DNA from: Acidimicrobiia bacterium
Lineage (GTDB): Bacteria; Actinomycetota; Acidimicrobiia; Acidimicrobiales; Poriferisodalaceae
Assembly (NCBI GenBank): GCA_026983855.1
Contig: JALSTE010000624.1
Span: forward strand, 1-8,734
Length of the DNA stretch: 8,734 nt
Reading direction: 5' to 3'
The notes beneath the pieces are model-generated. The model worked only from the letters and a program-made list of their open reading frames with translations, made no database searches and was not told the DNA's origin. The number at the start of each line of letters is the position of its first letter. Positions within the stretch are counted from its first letter, which is position 1. A program made the position numbers and the translations under genes. Of this stretch, positions 1 to 5,045 are shown in pieces.

Positions 1-69
1 CCGATCCCTCCGCACGGGAACCACCGGCTCGGCCGACAACCTCAACTCGATATCTTTCGCCATGGTCAT
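1..69 (-). CDS. Start of an unidentified minus-strand gene (partial, runs out of window)
   Basis: Reading the minus strand, an ATG at 69-67 opens a frame that stays open to the window edge (23 codons, beginning MTMAKDIELRL). A GAGG lies 7 bases before this ATG, good ribosome-binding spacing, which is why I prefer it to the in-frame ATG at 63-61. The visible residues are mixed charged and hydrophobic, with no signal peptide. They are too few to name a family. It starts 32 bases after the stop of the DinB-like fragment on the same strand, so the two could be co-transcribed. That it is a real gene is an inference from the start signal and the open frame. Confidence 0.4.
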   Translation of the reverse strand, partial: MTMAKDIELRLSAEPVVPVRRDR

Positions 70-101
70 TCCACTACCTCAACTCGCAGAGAAGAAGCTC
101 C

Positions 102-440
102 CTAAACAGACCATCTGACACCCTCGTCAGCCACCGTCGACGCCCGCGCTGCCTGGACCGCGACCCAACCGTCGCGCAGGCCCCCGGGCGACTGCGCGGT
201 CTGGAGCTCACGACCAGGGAACCGCCGGTTGAGCTCGGCGTCGACCAACGGCACCACGTCGACGCCATTGACGAAGAGGCGGCCGAACAACAGGTCCTGG
301 CCGTCGATGTCGAGCCCGTCGACGTCGACGCTCCGCATAATCACCCCGCTGAGATCGCAAGCTCTCATCGTCGATCCCTTGAAGCTCGTCTTCGAGAACT
401 TCGCTCCGTCGAACCCCTGCGGACCGGAATCAGTCGTCAT
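102..440 (-). pseudogene. Truncated pentapeptide/DinB-like protein (N-terminal part only)
   Basis: The 112-residue product starts at ATG 440; an in-frame GTG at 446 would add two residues. Its first ~45 residues have the spaced F/L-x-G/S pattern of pentapeptide-like strands (GAKFSKTSFKGS, CDLSGVIMRSVDVDGLDIDG). Then come VNGVDVVPLVDAELNRRFPGREL and a Gly-Leu-Arg-x-x-Trp stretch. From memory this is how a group of actinobacterial DinB-superfamily (DinB_2-like) proteins begins; these usually continue for another ~100 or more residues as a four-helix bundle carrying the metal-binding histidines. Here the frame stops soon after the first predicted helix and ends VADEGVRWSV, so the bundle is missing. 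It is therefore probably a decayed remnant. A short standalone protein cannot be excluded. No strong Shine-Dalgarno precedes the start. Confidence 0.55.
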
Positions 441-634
441 CGACACAGTCTGCTCGATCTGAGTTGCGCTCTATCGACCACAGCCAGGCTTATCGACGAC
501 CCTGCAACAGCTCACGTGCGGTGGCGTCTGTCCTGTGGCGTCGTCGGCGAGGCAGTCAACCACTCGACAGCACCCACCCATAACCCCGACTCGAGGCCAG
601 CGGCGAGCGCTCTAGTTCGGCCCTTCTAGTGGCA

Positions 635-654
635 CCCGGGAATCGCGTCCCGGG
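635..654 (-). terminator. GC-rich hairpin just after the toxin gene
   Basis: CCCGGG (635-640) and CCCGGG (649-654) form a 6-bp perfect stem with an 8-base loop, starting 5 bases past the toxin stop codon on the minus strand. No U-tract follows, so intrinsic termination is uncertain. It may instead stabilise the 3' end of the toxin-antitoxin transcript. The rest of the gap to the next gene (447-634) shows nothing else I can support. Confidence 0.3.
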
Positions 655-659
655 CTCAT

Positions 660-974
660 CTAGCGAGTCCGGTCGCTCCAGTAGCGAGGGCGTCGACGTT
701 CGCGAGCGACGGCGAGGACGGTCAGACCTTGCTCAGTTGCGACATAGGCAAGGAAGTAGGGAAACCCCGAGACCGATTTCCGTCGGACCTCGAGGTTGTC
801 GGAAACGTCCTCGACCAGCGACCCCGTACTCGGCCAACGAGACACTTGGTCGACTGTGCGATCGATTGACGCAAGAAGGACCAGTCTGAGGCTCGCTCGC
901 CGTTGCTCGTACCACGCCGACGCATCCTCTAGTTCAGCTACTGCCTCGTCGAGGAAGCGTACCGGAATTGTCAC
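660..974 (-). CDS. Type II toxin, RelE/ParE superfamily
   Basis: A 104-residue basic protein starting at GTG 974. It has the order typical of ParE/RelE-fold toxins: an N-terminal strand (IPVRFLDEAVAELEDA), a helical hairpin with the conserved WYEQR (residues 21-25), a mid-protein PSTGSLVEDV segment, and the C-terminal beta sheet VRRKSVSGFPYFLAYVA followed by LTVLAVARERRRPRYW. The ending 'hydrophobic strand, Ala-x-x-Arg-Arg-Arg-Pro-x-Tyr-Trp' is characteristic of ParE-like members. Family toxins either cleave mRNA on the ribosome (RelE) or poison DNA gyrase (ParE). The fold assignment is good, but the target cannot be read from sequence; the ParE-like tail favours gyrase only weakly. It overlaps the upstream antitoxin by GTGA, the classic antitoxin-first, translationally coupled arrangement. 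Length is normal and the frame looks intact. Confidence 0.85.
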   Translation of the reverse strand: MTIPVRFLDEAVAELEDASAWYEQRRASLRLVLLASIDRTVDQVSRWPSTGSLVEDVSDNLEVRRKSVSGFPYFLAYVATEQGLTVLAVARERRRPRYWSDRTR

Positions 975-1213
975 CCGTCGAGCGTGTCAGCCAACCGCTG
1001 CCGAACTGCGAGCCAATCTTGACCGGTGGTTTCAGCGGCCGCTACACGCTGAGCTCTACGCTCAATCTCAGCTGCCCAATGGGCGTGAACCTCGGTCAGG
1101 TCCTGTTCCGCCGGCTCTTCGAGGCTGACCAGCAGCTCGGCAGCCAGAGCGGCTCGCTCGCCACCAGGCAGCGCGAGGATCTCTCGTCGAAGATCGTCGG
1201 ACCTGGTTGCCAT
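971..1213 (-). CDS. Type II antitoxin, putative addiction-module component family (TIGR02574-like)
   Basis: An 80-residue acidic protein starting at ATG 1213, encoded directly before the toxin and sharing GTGA (971-974) with it. The N-terminal half (DDLRREILALPGGERAALAAELL) matches the 'I-x-x-L-P-x-x-E-R-x-x-L-A-x-x-L-L-x-S-L' helix pattern of the addiction-module component antitoxins that pair with ParE/RelE-like toxins. The C-terminal part (AHWAAEIERRAQRVAAAET) is a charged helix expected to wrap the toxin. No DNA-binding domain is obvious. No clear Shine-Dalgarno precedes the ATG, so a leaderless or weakly initiated message is possible. An imperfect palindrome at 1295-1308 lies ~80 bases upstream and could be an operator. 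Confidence in the family is high because of the partner toxin. Confidence 0.85.
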   Translation of the reverse strand: MATRSDDLRREILALPGGERAALAAELLVSLEEPAEQDLTEVHAHWAAEIERRAQRVAAAETTGQDWLAVRQRLADTLDG

Positions 1214-1294
1214 ACCAACACGGGAGCCCGAGCATTGAGAGTGGCGCCGCAGCAGCGAGTCGAAGCCGGGCCACTCCGCAACGCACGCCCGGAA

Positions 1295-1308
1295 TCACGC
1301 TCGCGTGA
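1295..1308. promoter_or_regulatory. Palindrome between the toxin-antitoxin operon and the integrase
   Basis: TCACGC-TC-GCGTGA is a perfect 6+2+6 inverted repeat; one mismatch further out, the outermost A/T pair also matches. It lies in the 236-base gap between the divergently transcribed antitoxin (start 1213) and integrase (start about 1450). The position suits an operator or an integrase-related site. The half-site resembles the palindromes found downstream of the integrase at 2512-2526 and 2547-2568. The function is inferred. I see no convincing -10/-35 pair in the rest of this gap. Confidence 0.3.
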
Positions 1309-1437
1309 ATCGCCTTGCCGAGCAGGCCAGCCCCTCCACTGACACCCGGTAGTCCCCGGGGTCAGGGGGGATCACTCTGGGCGGTGTGTGTTGTGGGTGG
1401 GAGTGTTGATCCCGTCTCTATTGGAGGCCGGGTCCTT

Positions 1438-1444
1438 AAGGAGG
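1438..1444 (+). promoter_or_regulatory. Strong Shine-Dalgarno with no standard start codon after it (integrase)
   Basis: AAGGAGG at 1438-1444 is a near-perfect anti-16S match in front of the integrase reading frame. Five bases later, in frame, lies ACG (1450-1452), with no ATG, GTG or TTG at usable spacing. A T-to-C change of an original ATG would explain this; the residues that follow (ADNYSSALSAQIV) look like a normal integrase N-terminus. The nearest in-frame GTG codons (1384 and 1393) lie upstream without a good ribosome-binding site. Confidence 0.4.
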
Positions 1445-1449
1445 CCATC

Positions 1450-2369
1450 ACGGCCGACAACTACAGCAGCGCACTGTCCGCCCAGATCGTCCGGTACGAC
1501 GACCCGCTTCTCGTCTCAGAACGAGTCGCGGTTGCAGCGCTTCTCGCCGGCGATTCGGGCGGCACCCGAACCAGCTACGCCACTGACCTGCGGAACTTCG
1601 CCGGCTGGTGCCACGACCACGATCTCAATCTCTTCAACGTGAAACGGGCGCATCTTGAGTTGTTTGCCCGGTGGATGGAACAGGAGGGTCGGATGCCCTC
1701 GACGATCGTTCGCCGGTTGTCGACGTTGTCGTCGTTCTACAAGTACTGCCAGATCGAAGACATAATCGACAAGAACCCTGCCGCCAACATCCGCCGACCC
1801 AAAGTCAGCGACGAGTCCCTAAACGTTGGCTTGGACCGCAACGAACTCGGGGCTCTGATCGTTCAAGCCGGGCTTGGTGATCTTCGAGATGGAGCTCTCA
1901 TCACTCTGCTGGCGTTGAACGGGCTGCGAATCTCCGAAGCGCTGAATGCCGACATCGGCGACCTGGCAACCGAACGCTGTCGATAGTTTGCAAAGGCGGC
2001 AAACATGTCACGAGCCCGATCGCTCCCCGAGCTGGCCGGGCGCTCGATCTCTACATCGGTGAACGCACGATGGGTCCGAACTTTCTTGCGGTGGCGGGTG
2101 GACGTATGGATCGCTGCTGCGCGGACCGGATGGTCAAACGGCTCACGAAGCGGGCTGGGATCAACAAGCGGATCTCGCCGCATAGTCTTCGGCACTCGTT
2201 CATCACCGCTGCACTCGACGCCGGTGTCCCATTGCGTGACGTTCAGGAAGCAGCAAGTCACGCAGACCCGAGAACCACGATGCGTTACGACCGGGCCAGG
2301 CGAAGCTTGGACCGGCATGCCACGTACATCGTGTCGACTTTCATCGCCGGAGCTACCCGGCCCGGCTGA
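1450..2369 (+). pseudogene. Tyrosine recombinase/integrase (XerC/D-like), frameshifted
   Basis: The first frame carries the N-terminal SAM-like core-binding domain (GTRTSYATDLRNFAGWCHD, then STIVRRLSTLSSFYKYC) and the start of the catalytic domain with the first Arg (NGLRISEAL, Arg codon 1927-1929). It stops at TAG 1984-1986. The same protein continues in the -1 frame from about 1977: LSIVCKGGKHV (Lys codon 1992-1994), HSLRH (His 2181, Arg 2190), SHADP (His 2259) and MRYDR (nucleophile Tyr codon 2286-2288), ending GATRPG at 2369. The full R-K-H-R-H-Y set is therefore present but split. Homologues usually read ER-GHRT-L here. Loss of about 13 bases between two short ACGC-like repeats would remove those residues and give exactly this shift; I infer this. 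The start is also doubtful: ACG follows the Shine-Dalgarno, and the frame stays open upstream to an ATG at 1315. Probably inactive as sequenced, unless the shift is an assembly error. Confidence 0.85.
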
Positions 2370-2398
2370 CCGCACCCACCGCAGCTGCGAGCGATACC

Positions 2399-2415
2399 GG
2401 GCGATGGGGTCGCCC
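2399..2415 (+). terminator. Hairpin 30 bases after the integrase stop
   Basis: GGGCGA (2399-2404) pairs perfectly with TCGCCC (2410-2415) across a 5-base TGGGG loop, followed by only two T residues. The placement just after the integrase stop suits a weak intrinsic terminator for the plus-strand transcript. Confidence 0.35.
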
Positions 2416-2511
2416 TTAGCGCGGGCTATGCGGTGCCGACGACTTGTTCCCGCTCCGTCACTTCCGAGTGGGTGCTCAGGGACGAGCGAGCCGCGATCCG
2501 GCCGCCCCGGT

Positions 2512-2526
2512 TACACGCGGCGTGTA
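2512..2526. repeat. 15-base palindrome TACACGC-G-GCGTGTA
   Basis: A perfect 7+1+7 inverted repeat in the non-coding stretch after the integrase; allowing one bulged T, flanking GG/CC bases also pair. The compact form resembles a dimeric regulator operator or a recombinase arm. The half-site is similar to those at 1295-1308 and 2547-2568. The function is not known. Confidence 0.35.
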
Positions 2527-2546
2527 CCAGTCCCCTTCGAGGAACC

Positions 2547-2568
2547 TTCACGTAAAGGCGGACGTGAA
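2547..2568. repeat. Inverted repeat TTCACGT-8-ACGTGAA (recombinase-core-like)
   Basis: TTCACGT (2547-2553) and ACGTGAA (2562-2568) are perfect 7-base arms around the 8-base spacer AAAGGCGG. Short inverted arms around a 6-8 base spacer are the usual layout of tyrosine-recombinase core sites, and this one lies about 180 bases after the integrase gene. No second copy serving as the other attachment end is visible in the window, so the attachment-site reading is speculative. Confidence 0.3.
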
Positions 2569-2604
2569 AGATCGGCCAGAGTCAAAGCGTCCCTGACCGA
2601 TCTT
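2568..2604 (-). terminator. Terminator of the metalloprotease-lipoprotein operon
   Basis: The arms at 2568-2579 and 2593-2604 form a 12-bp stem around a 13-base loop, 30 bases after the lipoprotein stop. On the minus-strand RNA every pair forms, one as a G-U wobble. On the plus-strand RNA the same position is a C-A mismatch. This asymmetry and the short run of Us after the minus-strand stem point to use as a minus-strand terminator. Confidence 0.55.
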
Positions 2605-2634
2605 CCTCAATCTGAGTGGTACAAGGCCTAGCGG

Positions 2635-3402
2635 CTAGCCGCCGCCCTCAATCTCCTGCCTCTCTTCGTCAGTAAGGTCCGACGGAAGGTCATCGCCGGC
2701 CCGGCCAGGTACCCCCTGCTCCTCGGCATCGGACTCTGAGCTGATGCCGTCGCGCAACTCGCTGATCGCGACAGCGCGCTGGATCGGAGTGAGATCAGGA
2801 TCGACCCTCGCTGCCAACGGGTCCGGGACGGTGTCGGCGAGCCGTTGTTGGAGCTCGCTGACCTCTATCCCTTCGAGGCCCGCTGCCGCGAGGTTCATCG
2901 GTTCGAACTCGGCGTGAACACGATCGCCATCGATCGGAATAATCGAAGAGGTCGTGAGGAAGCCCCACTCCCCTGAGGACTCGAACAATGGAAGCACGTA
3001 GGTGCCGCCAACAACGAGCCGCAGACCGTCGCGGGGCACGATTGGTCGTTCCTTGCCGTCCTTAATCAGCCAGCCATTCGCGATGAACTTGACCTCCCTG
3101 GCCGGTTCGCCGTCGACGCTCCAAAGCGTGCGGTCGACTCTCGCCGTAAGGAGGCGGCCGACGTGGGTTGACTCGGGGCCTACTTCCGGTTCCAGGCGCT
3201 CCTCGGCAACGATCTCCACTACCGACACTTGGTCTGCATAGGTAACCCAGTCTTGGAGGCTGTTGAAGGGAAAGATCTGTGCGTCTTCGACGAATACAGG
3301 TTCGGCGGCCTCTCCGTCCCCGTTACTCCCGCACGCTGCTGCGGTGAGAACGATAGCGACCCCAACGCAGAGTGGGCACAAGATGTTCTTGAAGTTGGTC
3401 AT
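2635..3402 (-). CDS. Predicted exported lipoprotein of unknown function
   Basis: A 255-residue product starting at ATG 3402, chosen because an AGGAGGGG ribosome-binding site sits 7 bases upstream; the open frame extends further upstream but there overlaps the metalloprotease gene. The N-terminus is a short lipoprotein-type signal: MTNFKN, a hydrophobic stretch (LCVGVAIVLTAAA), then Cys24 followed by GSNGDGEAAEP, a typical flexible tether. The lipobox AAAC has Ala instead of the usual Leu at -3. The body holds SLQDWVTYADQVSVVEIVAEE (residues 48-68), a beta-rich region with VDRTLW, and GGTYVLPLFESSGEWGFL (residues 132-149). The acidic C-terminal tail from ~215 is probably disordered and ends IEGGG. 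I recall the D-W-x-x-Y-A-D motif from uncharacterised actinobacterial exported proteins but can name no family. It lies 13 bases after the metalloprotease gene, so co-expression, and possibly a joint role at the cell surface, is likely. Confidence 0.75.
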   Translation of the reverse strand: MTNFKNILCPLCVGVAIVLTAAACGSNGDGEAAEPVFVEDAQIFPFNSLQDWVTYADQVSVVEIVAEERLEPEVGPESTHVGRLLTARVDRTLWSVDGEPAREVKFIANGWLIKDGKERPIVPRDGLRLVVGGTYVLPLFESSGEWGFLTTSSIIPIDGDRVHAEFEPMNLAAAGLEGIEVSELQQRLADTVPDPLAARVDPDLTPIQRAVAISELRDGISSESDAEEQGVPGRAGDDLPSDLTDEERQEIEGGG

Positions 3403-3415
3403 TTTCGTTCCCCTC

Positions 3416-4147
3416 CTAGTACTGACCGTTGACTTGGTTGATGTTGTGTGGGCCCATGCTCGCGACCGCCGCAAGGGGATTGGTTCGCATGCACCGGAAC
3501 GCAGCCGATGTATCAGCCTGCGAGGGATCTGAGTTGGAGCCGTGAAGCATCCCGACAGTATGACCGGTCTCTTGACAGGCAATGGCACGCTGCAGTGTCG
3601 TATCGTTCGGAATCTCAGCGTCGAACTTGTCTGCGTGGTAGAGAACGTAGAATTGATCGCATTTGCCTCCGCCTGGGCTGTCGTCGTCGCAGCGGTTCCG
3701 GCCCCAAACGTTGCTCGGAAGGCTGTTGCTGTTGCTGTAGATGACATCAGTCTCCCACGAGCCTGAGTACGTCACCTGACTGGTCGAGTGATAGATCACG
3801 TTGATATCAGTCGTGTCGTACGAGAGATCCAGCGTGAACACCGTTGCAGCCTGCATTTTCGACCCGAGCGCCACGGCATAGACGGTATGCCACCTGCTGT
3901 CGGCAAGACAGACGCCACTGACTGAGTGCTCCTTGCAGTCCGAGTCGCCACCTTGGTAATTCGCCGAGGGGAAGATGCTGTCGACACCGTGGTTAGCGCC
4001 GGCGGGGGCCGATGTGACTACCGTCGCCGCGGCCATTGCGAAGATGCAGACGAGTGCCCACCGCGGAGCCCTTCGTTTCCGGTGTTCTCTATCGCACATT
4101 GGAGTTGACCCGGTTCGGTGGACACGGGTTTCTGTCATTTTGATCAT
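3416..4147 (-). CDS. Exported zinc-metalloprotease-like protein with QExGHxxGxxH motif
   Basis: A 243-residue product if started at ATG 4147; in-frame ATGs at 4138 and 4099 are alternatives, and no start has a clear Shine-Dalgarno. After a basic stretch (REHRKRRAPRW) comes a hydrophobic signal segment (ALVCIFAMAAATVVTSAPAGA) with a plausible cleavage after Ala51. The mature part contains CQETGHTVGMLHG (191-203), matching the metzincin-like HExxHxxGxxH except that the first His is Gln192. His196 and His202 remain. A later RCM (218-220) could be the Met-turn region, and GPHNINQ (232-238) occupies the usual C-terminal His-Asp/Asn position. I recall actinobacterial relatives with a similar CQExGHxxGLxH, so Gln may be a subfamily trait rather than a defect. 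Whether it is an active protease is open. Six Cys in the mature part (71, 80, 153, 163, 191, 219) suggest disulfides. It is followed closely by the lipoprotein gene. Confidence 0.75.
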   Translation of the reverse strand: MIKMTETRVHRTGSTPMCDREHRKRRAPRWALVCIFAMAAATVVTSAPAGANHGVDSIFPSANYQGGDSDCKEHSVSGVCLADSRWHTVYAVALGSKMQAATVFTLDLSYDTTDINVIYHSTSQVTYSGSWETDVIYSNSNSLPSNVWGRNRCDDDSPGGGKCDQFYVLYHADKFDAEIPNDTTLQRAIACQETGHTVGMLHGSNSDPSQADTSAAFRCMRTNPLAAVASMGPHNINQVNGQY

Positions 4148-4148
4148 G

Positions 4149-4163
4149 CCGCCTGGGAGGCGG
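4149..4163 (-). promoter_or_regulatory. Hairpin immediately upstream of the metalloprotease ATG
   Basis: CCGCCT-GGG-AGGCGG is a perfect 6-bp stem with a 3-base loop, ending one base before the ATG at 4147-4145 of the minus-strand gene. On that strand the AGGCGG arm is the only purine-rich element near the start, so the hairpin could hide the ribosome-binding site. It might equally be a U-less terminator for the SCP2 gene ending at 4220. The remaining gap is low-complexity GCC/GGC-rich sequence with no promoter I can identify. Confidence 0.3.
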
Positions 4164-4219
4164 TGTAGGTCTCGGCGGGTGTTCGGTGGCCGAGTCGTGC
4201 TTGGTGGCGGCGGCGGGGG

Positions 4220-4633
4220 TCAGACCACCGTCATCTCCCGCAGACGCCGGGCGACCTCCTGTTGGATCTCGGTGGGTTCGGCGTTGGCGATCTGCATGGC
4301 CATCATCTTGGCGATGTCGCCCTCCACCGCTATCCGGCCGCTCATGAAGGCCTGCATCGCCGCCTGGGGATCGCCCTCCACGAACAGGGCCATGGCCGTC
4401 TCGTAGTCGGTGGTGATGGTCACGTCGGCCTCGGGGAGATGACCCTTGCCGAAGCGGGTCAACCCCGAACGCGAGTCCAGGTGCATCCTCACCGGTTCGT
4501 CCCCGAATGGCGTGTCCTCGATGATCTGGTTCATGGTGACGGAGTGCTCGGTGGGGGTCACCAGATCGCGGTACTCCTCCTGCAGCGCCAGCACGGCGTC
4601 GATCCACTCATCGGAGAGAAACCGGTGGGTCAT
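4220..4633 (-). CDS. SCP2 sterol-carrier-domain protein
   Basis: A 137-residue protein starting at ATG 4633, preceded by a strong GAGGAGG about 8 bases upstream. The pattern is that of a stand-alone SCP2 domain: VRMHLDSRSGLTRFGKGHLPEADVTITTDYETA, then ALFVEGDPQAAMQAFMSGRIAVEGD, the usual 'aliphatic-x-x-G-x-x-x-x-G-D' segment near residues 96-106. A helical tail (IAKMMAMQIAN, EIQQEVARRLREM) follows. SCP2 domains bind fatty acyl chains, sterols or other lipids in a hydrophobic tunnel. The exact ligand is unknown here, and bacterial single-domain members mostly lack assigned roles. There is no signal peptide, so it should be cytosolic. It is transcribed divergently from the ferredoxin gene with a 69-base gap, and its composition matches the core-genome half of the window. 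Confidence 0.85.
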   Translation of the reverse strand: MTHRFLSDEWIDAVLALQEEYRDLVTPTEHSVTMNQIIEDTPFGDEPVRMHLDSRSGLTRFGKGHLPEADVTITTDYETAMALFVEGDPQAAMQAFMSGRIAVEGDIAKMMAMQIANAEPTEIQQEVARRLREMTVV

Positions 4634-4661
4634 GGAAAGGTCCTCCTCGGGACGGTCAACC

Positions 4662-4697
4662 TATGATCGGAGCCTCCGGGGCAGCAGGTAGCCTGCC
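4662..4697 (+). promoter_or_regulatory. Candidate promoter/operator between SCP2 and ferredoxin genes
   Basis: TATGAT at 4662-4667 is a good -10 hexamer for the plus-strand ferredoxin operon, 35 bases before its GTG; no convincing -35 is visible. Downstream, GCAGG (4684-4688) and CCTGC (4692-4696) form a small perfect inverted repeat around TAG, which could be an operator or a leader hairpin near the start codon. Short sites like these occur by chance, so this is tentative. Confidence 0.3.
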
Positions 4698-4702
4698 ATC
4701 TC

Positions 4703-5026
4703 GTGGCTGGAAGAGCTCAGGAGCTGAGACGGGCCCGGGTCGAGGCCAGGGAGCGCAACCCCCGGTGGAAGAAGCCGCCTCTGTACATCGACATGAGCGA
4801 GTGCATCAACTGTGACACCTGCATTCGTCACTGTCCCCCCGGCTTCGGGGCGATCTTCAACCACGGTATCGACGTCATCATCATCCCCGAATTGTGTTCG
4901 GGGTGCGGCAAGTGTGTGGAACCCTGTCCGGTGGACTGCATCTACCCCGTTCCCGGGGGCGAGGTCGAGACCACCCCCGAGGACTGGTGGGAAGAGCCCT
5001 TCGGCCCCGATGATCCCTACACCTGA
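4703..5026 (+). CDS. 2[4Fe-4S] ferredoxin
   Basis: A 107-residue protein from GTG 4703. Two canonical cluster motifs are complete: CINCDTCIRHCP (Cys34, 37, 40, 44) and CSGCGKCVEPCP (Cys65, 68, 71, 75), each CxxCxxCxxxCP. An extra Cys79 follows the second motif. About 30 residues precede the first motif, mostly basic and helical (RAQELRRARVEARERNP) and then LYIDMSE. The tail is acidic and Trp-rich (EDWWEEPFGPDDP). The GTG start is preferred over Met31 because Met31 would leave only three residues before the first Cys, and the upstream helix looks coded; the ribosome-binding site is weak either way. The role should be low-potential electron transfer in the cytosol, but the partner enzyme cannot be read from this locus. 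It is the first gene of the operon, 19 bases before the hydrolase. Confidence 0.88.
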   Translation: MAGRAQELRRARVEARERNPRWKKPPLYIDMSECINCDTCIRHCPPGFGAIFNHGIDVIIIPELCSGCGKCVEPCPVDCIYPVPGGEVETTPEDWWEEPFGPDDPYT

Positions 5027-5045
5027 AAACCGAGGAGACCGCCAG

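Noticed and set aside
635..654. tRNA T-arm or 3' end as an integration site
   Set aside because: The stem is 6 bp with an 8-base loop lacking a TTCRA-type sequence, and no acceptor, D or anticodon arms can be drawn around it.
1972..1986. Programmed -1 ribosomal frameshift in the integrase
   Set aside because: No slippery heptamer, upstream Shine-Dalgarno-like stimulator or strong downstream structure is visible at the break, and residues expected in the family are missing there, which fits a deletion better.
2233..2264. 8-base inverted repeat TGCGTGAC / GTCACGCA
   Set aside because: It lies inside the conserved integrase segment coding LRDVQEAASHADPR, so the bases are set by the protein; with a 16-base spacer it is likely chance.
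2005..2631. 208-codon plus-strand frame over the integrase 3' half and the gap after it
   Set aside because: It is in a different frame from the recognisable integrase catalytic motifs, is rich in Arg/Ser/Pro, and has no recognisable domain or ribosome-binding site.
3403..3747. N-terminal extension of the lipoprotein frame by 115 codons
   Set aside because: It overlaps the metalloprotease gene in another frame and would bury the signal peptide. The ATG at 3402 has a strong AGGAGGGG site and a proper lipoprotein signal.
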